A stretch of DNA of 64,000 nucleotides from Leptothrix discophora (GCF_030705305.1 NZ_JAUZEE010000007.1:62001-126000); one strand, 5' to 3'; positions 26,888-36,100 are shown, counted from the first letter of the stretch. Translations and numbers: made by a program. The notes: generated from the sequence alone by a model not told the origin.

Positions 26888-27816
26888 ACCACGCCGCCGG
26901 CGGTCCCGGCCCCGGTCCAGTAGCTCGGCGCGCCGTAGGTGTGCTTGAGGTAGTCGATCCACAGCCGCACCCGCAGCGGCAGGTGGCGGGCGTGCGAGAA
27001 CACCGCGTAGATGCCGTTGGGCGACGCCGCGTAGCCGTCCAGCACGGCCACCAGGCGGCCACTGCGCAGGTCGTCCTCGACCTCCCACTGGCTGCGCCAG
27101 GCCAGCCCGAGGCCGTCGCGGCACCAGGCGTGCAGGACCTGGCCGTCGGTGCAGTCCAGCCGGCCCGGCGGACGCAGGTGGTGGACCTCGCCGTCGATCA
27201 TGAAGGCCCAGCCGCGCGACTGGCTGGCCTCGGAGCTGAGCGTCAGGCATTCGTGGCGCATCAGGTCGGAGGGGTGCTGCGGCAGGCCGGCGCGGGCCAG
27301 GTAGGACGGCGCGGCGACGCAGCGGCGGCGATTGTCGGCCAGCCGCACGCTGATCAGGCTGGAGTCGGGCAGGTCGCCGACCCGCACGGCGCAGTCGTAG
27401 CTCTCGTGCACCAGGTCGATCACCCGGTCGGCCAGGTTCAGCGAGATGCGCACCTCCGGATGCAGCGCCTGGAAGCGCGGCACCAGCGGCGCGACGTGGC
27501 GGCGGCCAAAGCCGCCGGGCGCGGTCAGGCGCAGCTGGCCGGCCGCCTTGACGCCGCCGGCGCTGACGCTCGCCTCGGCGTTGGCGAGGTCGGCCAGCAG
27601 CCGGTGGCAGTCCTCCAGGAAGGCGCTGCCCTCGTGCGTCAGCGTGATGCGGCGGGTCGTGCGCAGCATCAGCTTGACGCCCAGGCGGGCCTCCAGCGCA
27701 TCGATGCGCCGGCCGATCATGGCCGGCGCCACGCCCTCGCCCGCCGCCGCGGCGGTCAGGCTGCCCTTCTGGGCGACAGCCACGAAGGCTTCGAGCTGGG
27801 TCAGGCGATCGGACAT
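26875..27816 (-). CDS. LysR-family transcriptional regulator
   Basis: The 313-residue protein has the N-terminal winged HTH MSDRLTQLEAFVAVAQKGSLTAAAAGEGVAPAMIGRRIDALEARLGVKLMLRTTRRITLTHEG, classic for LysR, and a substrate-binding effector domain to about 300. The HTH has the variant APAMIGRRI recognition helix found in the AaeR/DmlR-like subgroup. It is divergent from the haloacid dehalogenase gene across a 142-bp gap that contains two inverted repeats. The likely targets are its own gene and the dehalogenase/malate-synthase pair. The effector is unknown. Confidence 0.92.
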   Translation of the reverse strand: MSDRLTQLEAFVAVAQKGSLTAAAAGEGVAPAMIGRRIDALEARLGVKLMLRTTRRITLTHEGSAFLEDCHRLLADLANAEASVSAGGVKAAGQLRLTAPGGFGRRHVAPLVPRFQALHPEVRISLNLADRVIDLVHESYDCAVRVGDLPDSSLISVRLADNRRRCVAAPSYLARAGLPQHPSDLMRHECLTLSSEASQSRGWAFMIDGEVHHLRPPGRLDCTDGQVLHAWCRDGLGLAWRSQWEVEDDLRSGRLVAVLDGYAASPNGIYAVFSHARHLPLRVRLWIDYLKHTYGAPSYWTGAGTAGGVVQQA

Positions 27817-27836
27817 CGGGGTCTCCCGTGGTGGTC

Positions 27837-27861
27837 GATTCGTGCATCAGGCGCACGAATC
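27837..27861. promoter_or_regulatory. Candidate LysR operator (long palindrome)
   Basis: GATTCGTGC-ATCAGGC-GCACGAATC is a perfect inverted repeat with nine-base arms, 21 bp upstream of the LysR start codon. That size and location suit the recognition site of a LysR regulator. Confidence 0.55.
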
Positions 27862-27881
27862 AATGAACTTTGGCGAGCGTA

Positions 27882-27897
27882 ATACTGATCAAAGTAT
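27882..27897. promoter_or_regulatory. Candidate LysR activation site
   Basis: ATACT-GATCAA-AGTAT is an inverted repeat with five-base arms, 21 bp from the first palindrome and on the dehalogenase side. The pair resembles the recognition and activation sites seen in LysR-controlled divergent promoters. Confidence 0.4.
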
Positions 27898-27958
27898 GGA
27901 ATAAAGTCCCCTCTCACGCTTCCCCCGATCCACCCACCTGCGCTCGCCGCACTGCACC

Positions 27959-28654
27959 ATGGTCCGCGCTGTCCTGTTCGATGCCTACGGCACCCTGTTC
28001 GACGTCTACAGCGTCGGGCTGCTGGCCGAGCAGCTGTTCCCGCAGCGCGGCGACGCGCTGGCGCTGCTCTGGCGCGACAAGCAGATCGAGTACACCCGGC
28101 TGATCACCATGAGCGCGGCCGACGGCAGCCGCTACCGGCCGTTCTGGGACATCACCCGCGCCGCGCTGCGCTACGCCGGCCAGCGCCTGGGCCTGGCCAT
28201 GAGCGCCGAGGCCGAGGACCGGCTGATGAACCAGTACCGCCACCTGAGCGCCTTCCCCGAGGTCCGCGAGGTGCTGCAGGCGCTGCACGCCCGCGGCATC
28301 CGCACCGGCATCCTGAGCAACGGCGACCCGGCCATGCTGGGCATCGCGGTGCGCAGCGCCGGGCTGGACAGCCTGATCGACCCGCTGCTGAGCGTCGAGC
28401 CGGTGCGCGCCTTCAAGACCGATGCCCGCGCCTACGCGCTCGGCCCGCAGGCGCTGGGCCTGCCGGCGCGCGAGATCCTGTTCGTCTCCAGCAACGGCTG
28501 GGACGCGATCGGCGCAACCTGGCACGGCTACACGACGCTCTGGGTCAACCGGGCCGGCCTGCCGCTGGACCCGCTCGGCACCGAGCCGACCCGCATCGGC
28601 AGCAGCCTGGCCGACGTGCTGGGCTTCTTCCCCGATCCGGCCGGCGCGGCCTGA
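27959..28654 (+). CDS. Haloacid dehalogenase, type II
   Basis: L-2-haloacid dehalogenases hydrolyse haloacetate to glycolate or 2-halopropionate to lactate. This 231-residue HAD protein has the nucleophile Asp8 in FDAYGTLFDV, SNG at 120-122, Lys153 in FKTDARAY, and the type II signature SSNGWDAIG at 177-185. It is preceded by a divergent LysR gene and followed 69 bp later on the same strand by malate synthase G. No clear Shine-Dalgarno sequence precedes the ATG. A true dehalogenase role fits the motifs, but phosphatase activity cannot be excluded. Confidence 0.88.
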   Translation: MVRAVLFDAYGTLFDVYSVGLLAEQLFPQRGDALALLWRDKQIEYTRLITMSAADGSRYRPFWDITRAALRYAGQRLGLAMSAEAEDRLMNQYRHLSAFPEVREVLQALHARGIRTGILSNGDPAMLGIAVRSAGLDSLIDPLLSVEPVRAFKTDARAYALGPQALGLPAREILFVSSNGWDAIGATWHGYTTLWVNRAGLPLDPLGTEPTRIGSSLADVLGFFPDPAGAA

Positions 28655-28723
28655 TTCCTGCACCCGACCGCCGGCACCCGACAAGAACCGACCGATCCTC
28701 ACCCTCCCCCGAAGGACACCGCC

Positions 28724-30940
28724 ATGACCGCACGCACCTCCATCCACGGCCTGAAGGTCGCCACCGAGCTGTTCCGCTTCATCGAGGACGAGGTGCTGCC
28801 CGGCACCGGCGTCGCCAGCGCCAGCTTCTGGGCCGGCTTCGACGCCATCGTGCGCGACCTCGCCCCGCGCAATGCCGCGCTGCTGGCCGAGCGTGACCGC
28901 ATCCAGACCGAGATGGACGGCTGGCACCGCGCCCACCCCGGCCCGATCGCCGACATGGCCACCTACCGCGCCTTCCTGAGCCAGATCGGCTACCTGGTGC
29001 CGGTGCCCGAGACGGTACAGACGACCACCGCCCACGTCGACGCCGAACTCGCCACCCAGGCCGGCCCGCAGCTGGTCGTGCCGATCCTGAACGCCCGCTA
29101 CGCGCTGAACGCCGCCAACGCGCGCTGGGGCTCGCTGTACGACGCGCTCTACGGCACCGACGCCATCCCCGAGACCGGCGGCGCCGAGCGCTCCGGTGGC
29201 TACAACCCGGTGCGCGGTGCCCAGGTCATCGCCTATGCCCGCCGCGTGCTCGACCAGGCCGCCCCGCTGGCCAGCGGCAGCCATGCCGACGCCACCGGCT
29301 ATGTGGTCGCCGGCGGCGCGCTGGTGGTCACGCTCCAGGGCGGCGCCACGACCGGCCTGAAGGACGCCGCCGCCTTTGCCGGCTACACCGGCGAGGCCGC
29401 CGCACCGCGCTCGATCCTGCTGGCCCACCACGGCCTGCACCTGGACGTGCAGATCGACCGCAGCACGACCATCGGCGCCAGCGACGCGGCCGGCATCAGC
29501 GACGTGATCGTCGAGTCGGCGCTGTCGACCATCCTCGACCTGGAAGACTCGGTCGCCGCCGTCGACGCCGAGGACAAGGTGCTGGCCTACCGCAACTGGC
29601 TGGGCATCCAGCTGGGCACGCTGACCGAGGAGGTCAGCAAGGGTGGCAAGACCTTCACCCGCCGCCTCAACGCCGACCGCGTCTACACCGCGCCGTCCGG
29701 CAGCGGCGAGGTGCGCCTGCATGGCCGCTCGCTCATGTTCGTGCGCAACGTCGGCCACCTGATGACCAACCCGGCCATCCTGTGGGGCGCCGCGAATGGC
29801 GACGGTGACCGCGAGATCCCGGAAGGGATCCTGGACGCCGTCGTCACCACCACCATCGCGCTGCATGACCTGCAGGGTCGTGGCCAGAACGGCCTGCGCA
29901 ACTCGCGCACCGGCAGCGTCTACATCGTCAAGCCGAAGATGCACGGCCCGGCCGAGGTCGCGTTCGCGGCCGAGCTGTTCGGCCGCGTCGAGCAGCTGCT
30001 GGGCCTGCCCGACAGCACCGTCAAGCTGGGCATCATGGACGAGGAGCGCCGCACCAGCGTCAACCTCAAGGCCTGCATCGCCGCCGCCTCGTCGCGCGTG
30101 GCCTTCATCAACACCGGCTTCCTGGACCGCACCGGCGACGAGATGCACACCGCCATGCTGGCCGGCCCGATGATGCGCAAGGGCGACATCAAGGGCAGCG
30201 CCTGGATCGCCGCCTACGAGCGCCGCAACGTGCTGATCGGCCTGAGCTGCGGCCTGCGCGGCCGGGCCCAGATCGGCAAGGGCATGTGGGCCATGCCCGA
30301 CCTGATGGCCGCCATGCTCGACCAGAAGATCGGCCACCCCAAGGCCGGCGCCAACACCGCCTGGGTCCCGAGCCCGACCGCGGCGACGCTGCACGCGCTG
30401 CACTACCACCAGGTCAGCGTGGCCGCTGTCCAGCAGCAGATCGAGGCCAGCGGCGACGCCACCGATCCGGCCATCACCGAGAAGCTGCTGACCGACCTGC
30501 TGACCATCCCCGTGGTCGCCCAGGCCACCTGGAGCGCCGCCGAGCGCCAGCAGGAGATCGACAACAACGTGCAGGGCATCCTCGGCTACGTCGTGCGCTG
30601 GGTCGACCAGGGCGTGGGCTGCTCCAAGGTGCCCGACATCAACGACGTCGGCCTGATGGAAGACCGCGCCACGCTGCGCATCAGCAGCCAGCACATCTGC
30701 AACTGGCTGCACCACGGCGTCGTGACCGAGGCCCAGGTGCGCGAGACCTTCGCCCGCATGGCCGCCAAGGTCGACCAGCAGAACGCCGGCGACCCGTCCT
30801 ACAAGAGCCTGGTCGCGAACCCGCAGGGCGCCGCCTACCAGGCCGCGCTGGACCTCGTCTTCAAGGGCAAGGAACAGCCCAGCGGCTACACCGAGCCGCT
30901 GCTGCATGCGTGGCGGCTGAAGGTGAAGGCGGGGGCCTGA
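28724..30940 (+). CDS. glcB: Malate synthase G
   Basis: This enzyme condenses glyoxylate and acetyl-CoA to malate. The protein has 738 residues, close to the 723 of E. coli GlcB, and shows isoform-G features throughout. These include [54 protein letters not shown], the [16 protein letters not shown] acidic site near 267-282, and [28 protein letters not shown] precedes the ATG at 28724. It lies 69 bp after the dehalogenase gene, so glycolate made there could, after oxidation to glyoxylate, feed this enzyme. Confidence 0.97.
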   Translation: MTARTSIHGLKVATELFRFIEDEVLPGTGVASASFWAGFDAIVRDLAPRNAALLAERDRIQTEMDGWHRAHPGPIADMATYRAFLSQIGYLVPVPETVQTTTAHVDAELATQAGPQLVVPILNARYALNAANARWGSLYDALYGTDAIPETGGAERSGGYNPVRGAQVIAYARRVLDQAAPLASGSHADATGYVVAGGALVVTLQGGATTGLKDAAAFAGYTGEAAAPRSILLAHHGLHLDVQIDRSTTIGASDAAGISDVIVESALSTILDLEDSVAAVDAEDKVLAYRNWLGIQLGTLTEEVSKGGKTFTRRLNADRVYTAPSGSGEVRLHGRSLMFVRNVGHLMTNPAILWGAANGDGDREIPEGILDAVVTTTIALHDLQGRGQNGLRNSRTGSVYIVKPKMHGPAEVAFAAELFGRVEQLLGLPDSTVKLGIMDEERRTSVNLKACIAAASSRVAFINTGFLDRTGDEMHTAMLAGPMMRKGDIKGSAWIAAYERRNVLIGLSCGLRGRAQIGKGMWAMPDLMAAMLDQKIGHPKAGANTAWVPSPTAATLHALHYHQVSVAAVQQQIEASGDATDPAITEKLLTDLLTIPVVAQATWSAAERQQEIDNNVQGILGYVVRWVDQGVGCSKVPDINDVGLMEDRATLRISSQHICNWLHHGVVTEAQVRETFARMAAKVDQQNAGDPSYKSLVANPQGAAYQAALDLVFKGKEQPSGYTEPLLHAWRLKVKAGA

Positions 30941-30950
30941 GCGGGGCGGC

Positions 30951-31334
30951 TCAGCCCTCGCCACCCCAGCTGAACGCCTCGCCCAGCGCCCGCGCGACCG
31001 CCTCGGTCGCGGCGATCGACAGGGTGAGGGTGTGGCGCACGGTCTCGCCACCGCCGGCCGGCTCGGACACGAGGCGGCCGGCCGACGGGTCGTAGCGGAC
31101 CTGCTCGCGGGTGCTGCGCTCGGTGCTGGCGCGCAGGTCGGCGTCCCAGGGCGCACCCTCGTCGAGCGGGCCGGGGCCGTCCGGGAAACGGCGGTGCAGC
31201 CAGGCCAGCACCTGCACCACCTCGGCCTGCAGGGCCGGCAGGTGATCCGGCCGGACGGAGGCCATCGCATCCAGCGTGCAATGGCCTTCGCCGTCGTCGC
31301 TGGTCTCGAAGTCGAGCAAGGTCAGGGAAGTCAT
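30951..31334 (-). CDS. Conserved hypothetical protein
   Basis: This 127-residue protein has no recognised domain. It is acidic and seems to be alpha/beta (MTSLTLLDFETSDDGEGHCTLDAMASV..., ETVRHTLTLSIAATEAVARALGEAF). No signal peptide or membrane segment is visible. Its ATG overlaps the stop of the eRF1-like gene as ATGA, so the two are coupled. The 3' end is convergent with glcB, 10 bp away. Confidence 0.65.
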   Translation of the reverse strand: MTSLTLLDFETSDDGEGHCTLDAMASVRPDHLPALQAEVVQVLAWLHRRFPDGPGPLDEGAPWDADLRASTERSTREQVRYDPSAGRLVSEPAGGGETVRHTLTLSIAATEAVARALGEAFSWGGEG

Positions 31335-31726
31335 CGGCTCGATTCTGGCGCTGCCGTCCGGCCTCCATTCATCTGGTCGTACTTCAGGAAGTACTGCTTC
31401 GCCAACGCCACCAGTTGCCGGTCACTCGGGTGATCGACCAGCTCGTAGCCGACCACCTGCGGCACCAGCGCCGGGCGGTGCTTCTCGACGTAGTGGCGGA
31501 AGTCCGTCAGCGCGGTGTGCGAGCCGGTGACCAGCACCTCGGCGATGCCGGCCAGCGCGTCGCAGACGACGGCGTAGAACTCGTGTTCGGTGCGCACCGC
31601 GCTGCCGTGCTGCTTGGTGTGGTGGGTGCGGGCCTTGACCTTCTCGGCCTGGACATGCTCGGCGTCGAACTGCAGCACCTGGGCCTGGTGGTGATCGATC
31701 AGCACCACGGCGTGGAACATCGTCAT
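31331..31726 (-). CDS. eRF1/Pelota-like 'translational machinery' protein
   Basis: This 131-residue cytoplasmic protein resembles proteins annotated in Burkholderiales as 'translational machinery protein', related to the central domain of archaeal/eukaryotic release factor 1. Recognisable parts are FHAVVLIDHHQAQVLQF at the N-terminus, a His/Lys-rich loop (KARTHHTKQHGSAV), EVLVTGSHTALTDFRHYVEKH, and VVGYELVDHPSDRQLVALAKQYF. The true start is the ATG at 31726 with AGGAGA 7 nt upstream, although the frame is open further. Direct experimental roles for this bacterial group are not known to me. Confidence 0.65.
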   Translation of the reverse strand: MTMFHAVVLIDHHQAQVLQFDAEHVQAEKVKARTHHTKQHGSAVRTEHEFYAVVCDALAGIAEVLVTGSHTALTDFRHYVEKHRPALVPQVVGYELVDHPSDRQLVALAKQYFLKYDQMNGGRTAAPESSR

Positions 31727-31952
31727 CGAGGGTTCTCCTGCTCTTTCCGCGCGTCCGGGGCCGGGTCGGCGGGTTGCCGGTGGTTGGCGTGCCCCAGGCG
31801 TCGAAGCCATGTTCTGCCCGGACGACGCACCCGGCCTTGACCGGGCGCAAGCCGCAGCCCCATCCGTGGAAACCCGCACCGGCCGACCCGACATTCCGAG
31901 TCGATAGCATCCCGCCCTTGCCCGTCAGACGTCGCCTTGCGCGCCACCGCCG

Positions 31953-33152
31953 ATGAACCGCTCCCTGTTCCACCATGCCCTGATCCTGGGGCTGCTCTCG
32001 GCCATCGGCCCGTTCGCGATCGACATGTACCTGCCGGCGCTGCCGGAGATCGGCCGCGCGCTGCAGGCCGAGCCGCATGCGGTGCAGAACAGCCTGACGG
32101 TGTTCTTCCTGGCGATGGGCGTGTGCCAGCTGATCTACGGCCCGATGTCGGACCGCTACGGCCGCAAGCCGCCGCTCTACCTGGGCCTGGCGCTGTTCGT
32201 GATCGGCAGCATCGGCTGCGCGCTGGCGACCGACGTGAACCAGCTGATCGGCTTCCGCTTCCTCGAAGGCCTGGGCGCCTGCGCCGGCGCGGTCGTGCCG
32301 CGCGCCATCGTGCGCGACCTGCACACCGGCGTCGAGGCGACCCGGCTCAGCTCCCTGCTGATGCTGGTCTTCAGCGTCTCGCCCATCCTCGCGCCGCTGG
32401 CCGGCAGCCTGACCATCGCGGCGGTCGGCTGGCGCGGCATCTTCTGGGCCGTCACGCTGTTCGCGCTGGCCGCCATCGTGATGATGGCGATGTGGCTGGA
32501 GGAAAGCCGCCCCGCCGCCGCCCGCGCCGGCACGCGCCTGAGCGGCACCCTGCCGGCCTACCTGATGCTGCTGCGCGACCGCCACTTCCTCGGGCTGACC
32601 TTCATCGGCGCCTTCGGCATGTCGGGCTTCTTCGCCTACCTGGGCAGTTCGCCCTACGTGCTGATCGAGCACTACGGCCTGAGCCCGACGCAGTACAGCT
32701 TCTGCTTCTCGATCAACGCGGCGGCCTTCATCGGCCTTGCGCAGTTCAACGGCCGCCTGGTGGCGCGCCACGGCCTGCCGGCCGTCGTGCGGCTGGGCGT
32801 GATCGGCTACTGCAGCATGGCCGTGCTGCTGTGGCTGAGCTTCGCGGCCGGTTTCGGCTCGCTGCCGCTGCTGCTGGTGCTGGTCTTCTTCAGCCTGGGC
32901 TGCCTGGGCCTGGTCGTGCCGACCACGGCGGTGCTGGCGCTGGAGAACCACGGCGCGGTCGCCGGCACGGCCTCGGCGCTGCAGGGCACCCTGCAGTTCG
33001 TGGTGGGCGCGGCGGTGATGGGCACGGTCTCGGTGTTCGTCGACGGCACCGCCTGGCCGATGGTCTGCGGCATCGCCGGCTGCGCCGTCACCGCCGCCGC
33101 GCTGACCTGGGGCACGCTGGGCCGGCGCGATGCCGCGCCCGTCACGCCATGA
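31953..33152 (+). CDS. Bcr/CflA-family multidrug efflux MFS transporter
   Basis: This drug:H+ antiporter has 399 residues and twelve membrane segments. The start LILGLLSAIGPFAIDMYLPALPEIGRAL is the typical Bcr/CflA helix 1, and motif A reads GPMSDRYGRKPPLYLGL near 63-79. FRFLEGLGACAGAVVPRAIVRD near 100-121 is another family block. The start is the ATG at 31953; no strong Shine-Dalgarno sequence is visible. Its stop overlaps the next small gene as ATGA. Substrates cannot be predicted. Confidence 0.92.
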   Translation: MNRSLFHHALILGLLSAIGPFAIDMYLPALPEIGRALQAEPHAVQNSLTVFFLAMGVCQLIYGPMSDRYGRKPPLYLGLALFVIGSIGCALATDVNQLIGFRFLEGLGACAGAVVPRAIVRDLHTGVEATRLSSLLMLVFSVSPILAPLAGSLTIAAVGWRGIFWAVTLFALAAIVMMAMWLEESRPAAARAGTRLSGTLPAYLMLLRDRHFLGLTFIGAFGMSGFFAYLGSSPYVLIEHYGLSPTQYSFCFSINAAAFIGLAQFNGRLVARHGLPAVVRLGVIGYCSMAVLLWLSFAAGFGSLPLLLVLVFFSLGCLGLVVPTTAVLALENHGAVAGTASALQGTLQFVVGAAVMGTVSVFVDGTAWPMVCGIAGCAVTAAALTWGTLGRRDAAPVTP

Positions 33153-33493
33153 GCGACGACTGCCAGATCGAGGTCCCGCCCTCCTTCACCGCGCTGCATG
33201 TCGATGCGCGATCGCGCCTGCGCATCCCCCTGGCCGAGCTGCGCCAGCGCTACGAGTGGTGCGAGGACATGGCCCAGCAGCTGGTCGAGCGGGCCCAGCA
33301 GGTCCACCACGACCTGGGCGTGGCGCAGGACCAGGTCATCGCCCGGATCGGCGCCGGCCTGGCCGATCCGGCCAGCCAGGTCGACGCCGCCGAGGCCGGC
33401 TGGGTGCTGCGCCGGCTGGCCGAGCTGCTGGGCTGGGACTGGGACGAGGTTGCGCCGCCGCCGGATGCATCCGATCCGCAGCGGCCTGCGTAA
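33149..33493 (+). CDS. Conserved small protein, coupled to the efflux gene
   Basis: This 114-residue protein has no membrane segment. It has the pattern IEVPPSFTALHVDARSRLRIPLAELRQRYEWCEDMAQQLVERAQ followed by a helical region ending in AEAGWVLRRLAELLGWDWDEV. Similar proteins in Burkholderiales carry the label 'ATPase with chaperone activity', but I see no Walker motif here. The ATG at 33149 overlaps the Bcr/CflA stop, so translation is probably coupled. Confidence 0.68.
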   Translation: MSDDCQIEVPPSFTALHVDARSRLRIPLAELRQRYEWCEDMAQQLVERAQQVHHDLGVAQDQVIARIGAGLADPASQVDAAEAGWVLRRLAELLGWDWDEVAPPPDASDPQRPA

Positions 33494-33552
33494 AGGGTGG
33501 AGGCGAGGCGGTCACGGGACCGTCCGACCCCCAACCTCACCCGGAACGCAAC

Positions 33553-34122
33553 ATGCAACGCAAGCTCACCCTGATCGCCGCCGCCACCGCCACGCTGGTC
33601 CTCAGTGCCTGCGGCTCGATAAAGCCGATGGCCGACAAGATGGCGATGAAGCCGTTTGACCAGTCCACCCTGCCGGCCGCCGTGCAGGTCCCCGCCGGCC
33701 ACCAGGTCGTGCTGGAGACCGTCGGTGCAGGCGACATCACCTACGAATGCAAGGCCAAGGCCGACAAGAGCGGCCACGAGTGGGTCTTCGTCGGCCCGAT
33801 GGCGGTGCTCAAGGACCGCAGCGGCAAGGCGATCGGCAGCTACTTCGGCCCGCCCGCGACCTGGAAGGCGAACGATGGTTCGGCCGTCACCGGCAAGCAG
33901 CTCGCCGTCGCCCCGGCCAGCGCCGGCAGCATCCCGCTGCAGCTGGTCCAGGCCAACCCGGCCACCGGCATGGGCGCGATGCAGGGCATCAGCCACATCC
34001 AGCGCGTCGCCACGATGGGCGGCGTCGCACCGGCCAGCACCTGCGACGCGGGCGCGGTCGGCAAGAAGGAAGTCGTCAAGTACCAGGCGGACTACATCTT
34101 CTGGGCTGCCAAGAAGATGTGA
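33553..34122 (+). CDS. DUF3455 lipoprotein
   Basis: This 189-residue protein has a lipoprotein signal peptide: MQRKLTLIAAATATLVLSAC with lipobox LSAC and Cys20. The mature part has the DUF3455 features: VPAGHQVVLETVGAGDITYECKA, WVFVGPMAVLKDRSGKAIGSYFGPPATWKANDGSAVTGK and KYQADYIFWAAKK. It should be anchored to a membrane facing the periplasm. The function of DUF3455 is not known. The start is the ATG at 33553. The 3' end is followed within 10 bp by the tandem repeat. Confidence 0.83.
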   Translation: MQRKLTLIAAATATLVLSACGSIKPMADKMAMKPFDQSTLPAAVQVPAGHQVVLETVGAGDITYECKAKADKSGHEWVFVGPMAVLKDRSGKAIGSYFGPPATWKANDGSAVTGKQLAVAPASAGSIPLQLVQANPATGMGAMQGISHIQRVATMGGVAPASTCDAGAVGKKEVVKYQADYIFWAAKKM

Positions 34123-34129
34123 CATGAAG

Positions 34130-34308
34130 CCCCTCGACCGGCGGGTACGCCGGTCGATCCCCCAGGGGGATCCGGGCCGGCTTGGGGCGGCCCGGCGCTC
34201 GGCCCGGGAATGCGTTCGCCCCTCGCCCGGCGGGTACGCCGGTCGATCCCCCAGGGGGATGTCGGGCCGGCTTGGGGCGGCCCGGCGCTCGGCCCGGGAA
34301 CGCGTTCG
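34130..34308. repeat. Tandem duplication of an 89-bp GC-rich palindromic element
   Basis: Two head-to-tail copies start at 34130 and 34219 (89 and 90 bp). They are identical apart from a few differences near CCTCGACC/CCTCGCCC, GGATCC/GGATGTC and GGAATGC/GGAACGC. Each copy holds two hairpins, CCGGCG-GGTA-CGCCGG and ATCCCC-CAG-GGGGAT, followed by a Gly/Arg-coding-looking stretch. It lies in the intergenic space between the DUF3455 and OmpA genes. It looks like a REP/BIME-type or other dispersed intergenic repeat. No other copy was seen in the window. Confidence 0.85.
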
Positions 34309-34367
34309 CCCCTCCATGGGGCCGCCGGTCCGGCCCCTTGTCCCGTGCGGCCTTCGGCGGGCGTCGA

Positions 34368-35039
34368 TCAGCCCTTCTGCGGCTCGCGCAGGTAGATCTC
34401 CACGCGCCGGTTCATCGCCCGACCGGCCGGCGTGGTGTTCGTCGCGACCGGCTCGCGTTCGCCGCGGCCTTCGACCTGGATGCGGCTGGCCGGCACGCCG
34501 TGGCGGGCCAGGTAGTCGCGCACCGCTTCGGCACGGTCCAGCGACAGCGGGTTGTTGACCGCGTCGCTGCCGGTGTCGTCGGTGTGGCCGATGACGTGCA
34601 TCTGCATGTCGGCGTCCAGGCCCTGGGCCAGCTTGTCCAGCACCGGCACCATCACCGGCTTGATCGCGGCGCGGCCGACGTCGAAGCTGAAGTCGGCCGG
34701 GATGTTCACCTTGAGCTGGTTGTCGGTCGTGCGGGCCACGTCGATGCCGGTGCCGCGGGTGGCGGCTTCCATCGCCTGGCGCTTGTCTTCCATGCGCTTG
34801 GACCAGAGGTTGCCGGCCACCGCGCCGACGGCGCCACCGACCACTGCCCCCGTGCCGGCCTTGCCGCCGGTGCCCTTGGCGATCAGCGCCCCTCCCACGG
34901 CACCGATGGCCGCGCCGGCGGCCGTGCCCTTCTGGGTCTCGCTCATGTTGGCGCAGGCGCCCAGCAGCAGGGCGCTGGAAGCCAGCGCGACGACGGTCAG
35001 CTGGCGGGTGTTCGAACGGGTCATGCGGGTATCGGTCAT
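34368..35039 (-). CDS. OmpA-family lipoprotein
   Basis: This 223-residue outer-membrane-associated lipoprotein has a signal peptide ending in LLLGAC (Cys29). It continues with a glycine-zipper region near 38-76 (GTAAGAAIGAVGGALIAKGTG...) and a C-terminal OmpA domain near 108-218 that contains MQMHVIGHTDDTGSDAVN and SLDRAEAVRDYLARHGV for peptidoglycan binding. The ATG at 35039 has AGGAGAG 5 nt upstream. It is YiaD-like in architecture. Neighbours give no further clue. Confidence 0.92.
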   Translation of the reverse strand: MTDTRMTRSNTRQLTVVALASSALLLGACANMSETQKGTAAGAAIGAVGGALIAKGTGGKAGTGAVVGGAVGAVAGNLWSKRMEDKRQAMEAATRGTGIDVARTTDNQLKVNIPADFSFDVGRAAIKPVMVPVLDKLAQGLDADMQMHVIGHTDDTGSDAVNNPLSLDRAEAVRDYLARHGVPASRIQVEGRGEREPVATNTTPAGRAMNRRVEIYLREPQKG

Positions 35040-35131
35040 CGGGTCTCTCCTGTGTCAGTCGCCGGGCAGACATCGGCCCGGTGGCGCGGCGCGATTCTGT
35101 CGCCGCTGCGTTCACCCCTTGTCACAAGCTG

Positions 35132-36100
35132 TCAATAGCCGCGCGCCCGGTCGACCCGGTGACGCACCGGCTGACCCGCCAGCGCGGCGCGCACATTGGC
35201 CACCGCGACGTCGGCGGCGCTGCGCAGGTCGGTCATGGCTGCCGCATGCGGCAGCAGGGTCACGCCCGGGTGCGACCAGAAGGCATGGCCAGCCGGCAGT
35301 GGCTCGGTCGCGAACACGTCCAGCACCGCATGCCCGAGTTGACCGCTGGCCAGCGCGGCCAGCAGGTCGGCCTCGACCAGGTGGGCGCCGCGTGCCAGGT
35401 TCACCACCGCCGCGCCGCGCGGCAGGGCGGCCAGGAAACGTGCATCGATCAGCCCGCGCGTGGCGGGCGTCAGCGGCAGCAGGTTGACGACGATCTCGCT
35501 GCGCGCGAGCAACGGCCCGAGCGCCTGTGGCCCGCTCGTGCAGGCCAGCCCGTCCGGATCGGCCAGACGCGGCGTGGCGCCCCAGCCGGTCACGTCGTAG
35601 CCCTGCGCACGCAGCCGCAGCGCGGCGGTGCGGCCCATCTGGCCCAGGCCCAGCACGGCCACGCGGACCTCGTCGGCACGGCGCTGCGGGTGCGGCGCCC
35701 AGAGGCCCTCGCGCTGCGCCTGCGCGTAGCGGTGAAAACCACGGTGCAGCATCAGCACGGCCCACAGCGCGGTCTCGGCCATCGCGGCGTTCATGGCCGG
35801 ATCGACCATGCGGGCGATCGGCAGTCCGGCCGGCACGCTGTCGTCGGCCAGCAGCTTCTCCACCCCGGCCCAGAGCGACTGCACCAGCCGCAGCCGGGGC
35901 AGGCCGCGCAGCACCGCCGGTGCCGGGTTGGCGACGATGGCGACGTCGATGCGGCCGGCCTCCTCGGGCGTCGCCGGCGCGTCCAGCACCCAGCGTGCCT
36001 CGGGCAGCCGCTCGGCCAGCGCGCGGTGCCAGTCGTCGCGCTCGCCGCGGTCCCAGCGGCCGGTCAGGAGGAGGGTCGGTTCGGTCAGCGGCTCGGTCAT
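35132..36100 (-). CDS. 2-Hydroxyacid dehydrogenase (GhrA-like)
   Basis: This is a D-isomer-specific NAD(P)H-dependent dehydrogenase of glyoxylate/hydroxypyruvate reductase A type, 322 residues. The Rossmann motif VLGLGQMGRTAA is at 149-160. The substrate/catalytic blocks are VNLLPLTPATRGLI, VNLARGAHLVEADLL (Arg) and HPGVTLLPHAAAMT (His). The N-terminal half lacks the long extra loop of SerA. It would convert glyoxylate to glycolate, so it touches the same C2 metabolites as malate synthase G earlier in the window. It is divergent from the RlmL-like gene across 67 bp. Confidence 0.88.
   Translation of the reverse strand: MTEPLTEPTLLLTGRWDRGERDDWHRALAERLPEARWVLDAPATPEEAGRIDVAIVANPAPAVLRGLPRLRLVQSLWAGVEKLLADDSVPAGLPIARMVDPAMNAAMAETALWAVLMLHRGFHRYAQAQREGLWAPHPQRRADEVRVAVLGLGQMGRTAALRLRAQGYDVTGWGATPRLADPDGLACTSGPQALGPLLARSEIVVNLLPLTPATRGLIDARFLAALPRGAAVVNLARGAHLVEADLLAALASGQLGHAVLDVFATEPLPAGHAFWSHPGVTLLPHAAAMTDLRSAADVAVANVRAALAGQPVRHRVDRARGY

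Noticed and set aside
34130-34308. A possible CRISPR array
   Set aside because: Only two copies of 89-90 bp directly adjoin each other. There are no spacers and no cas genes.
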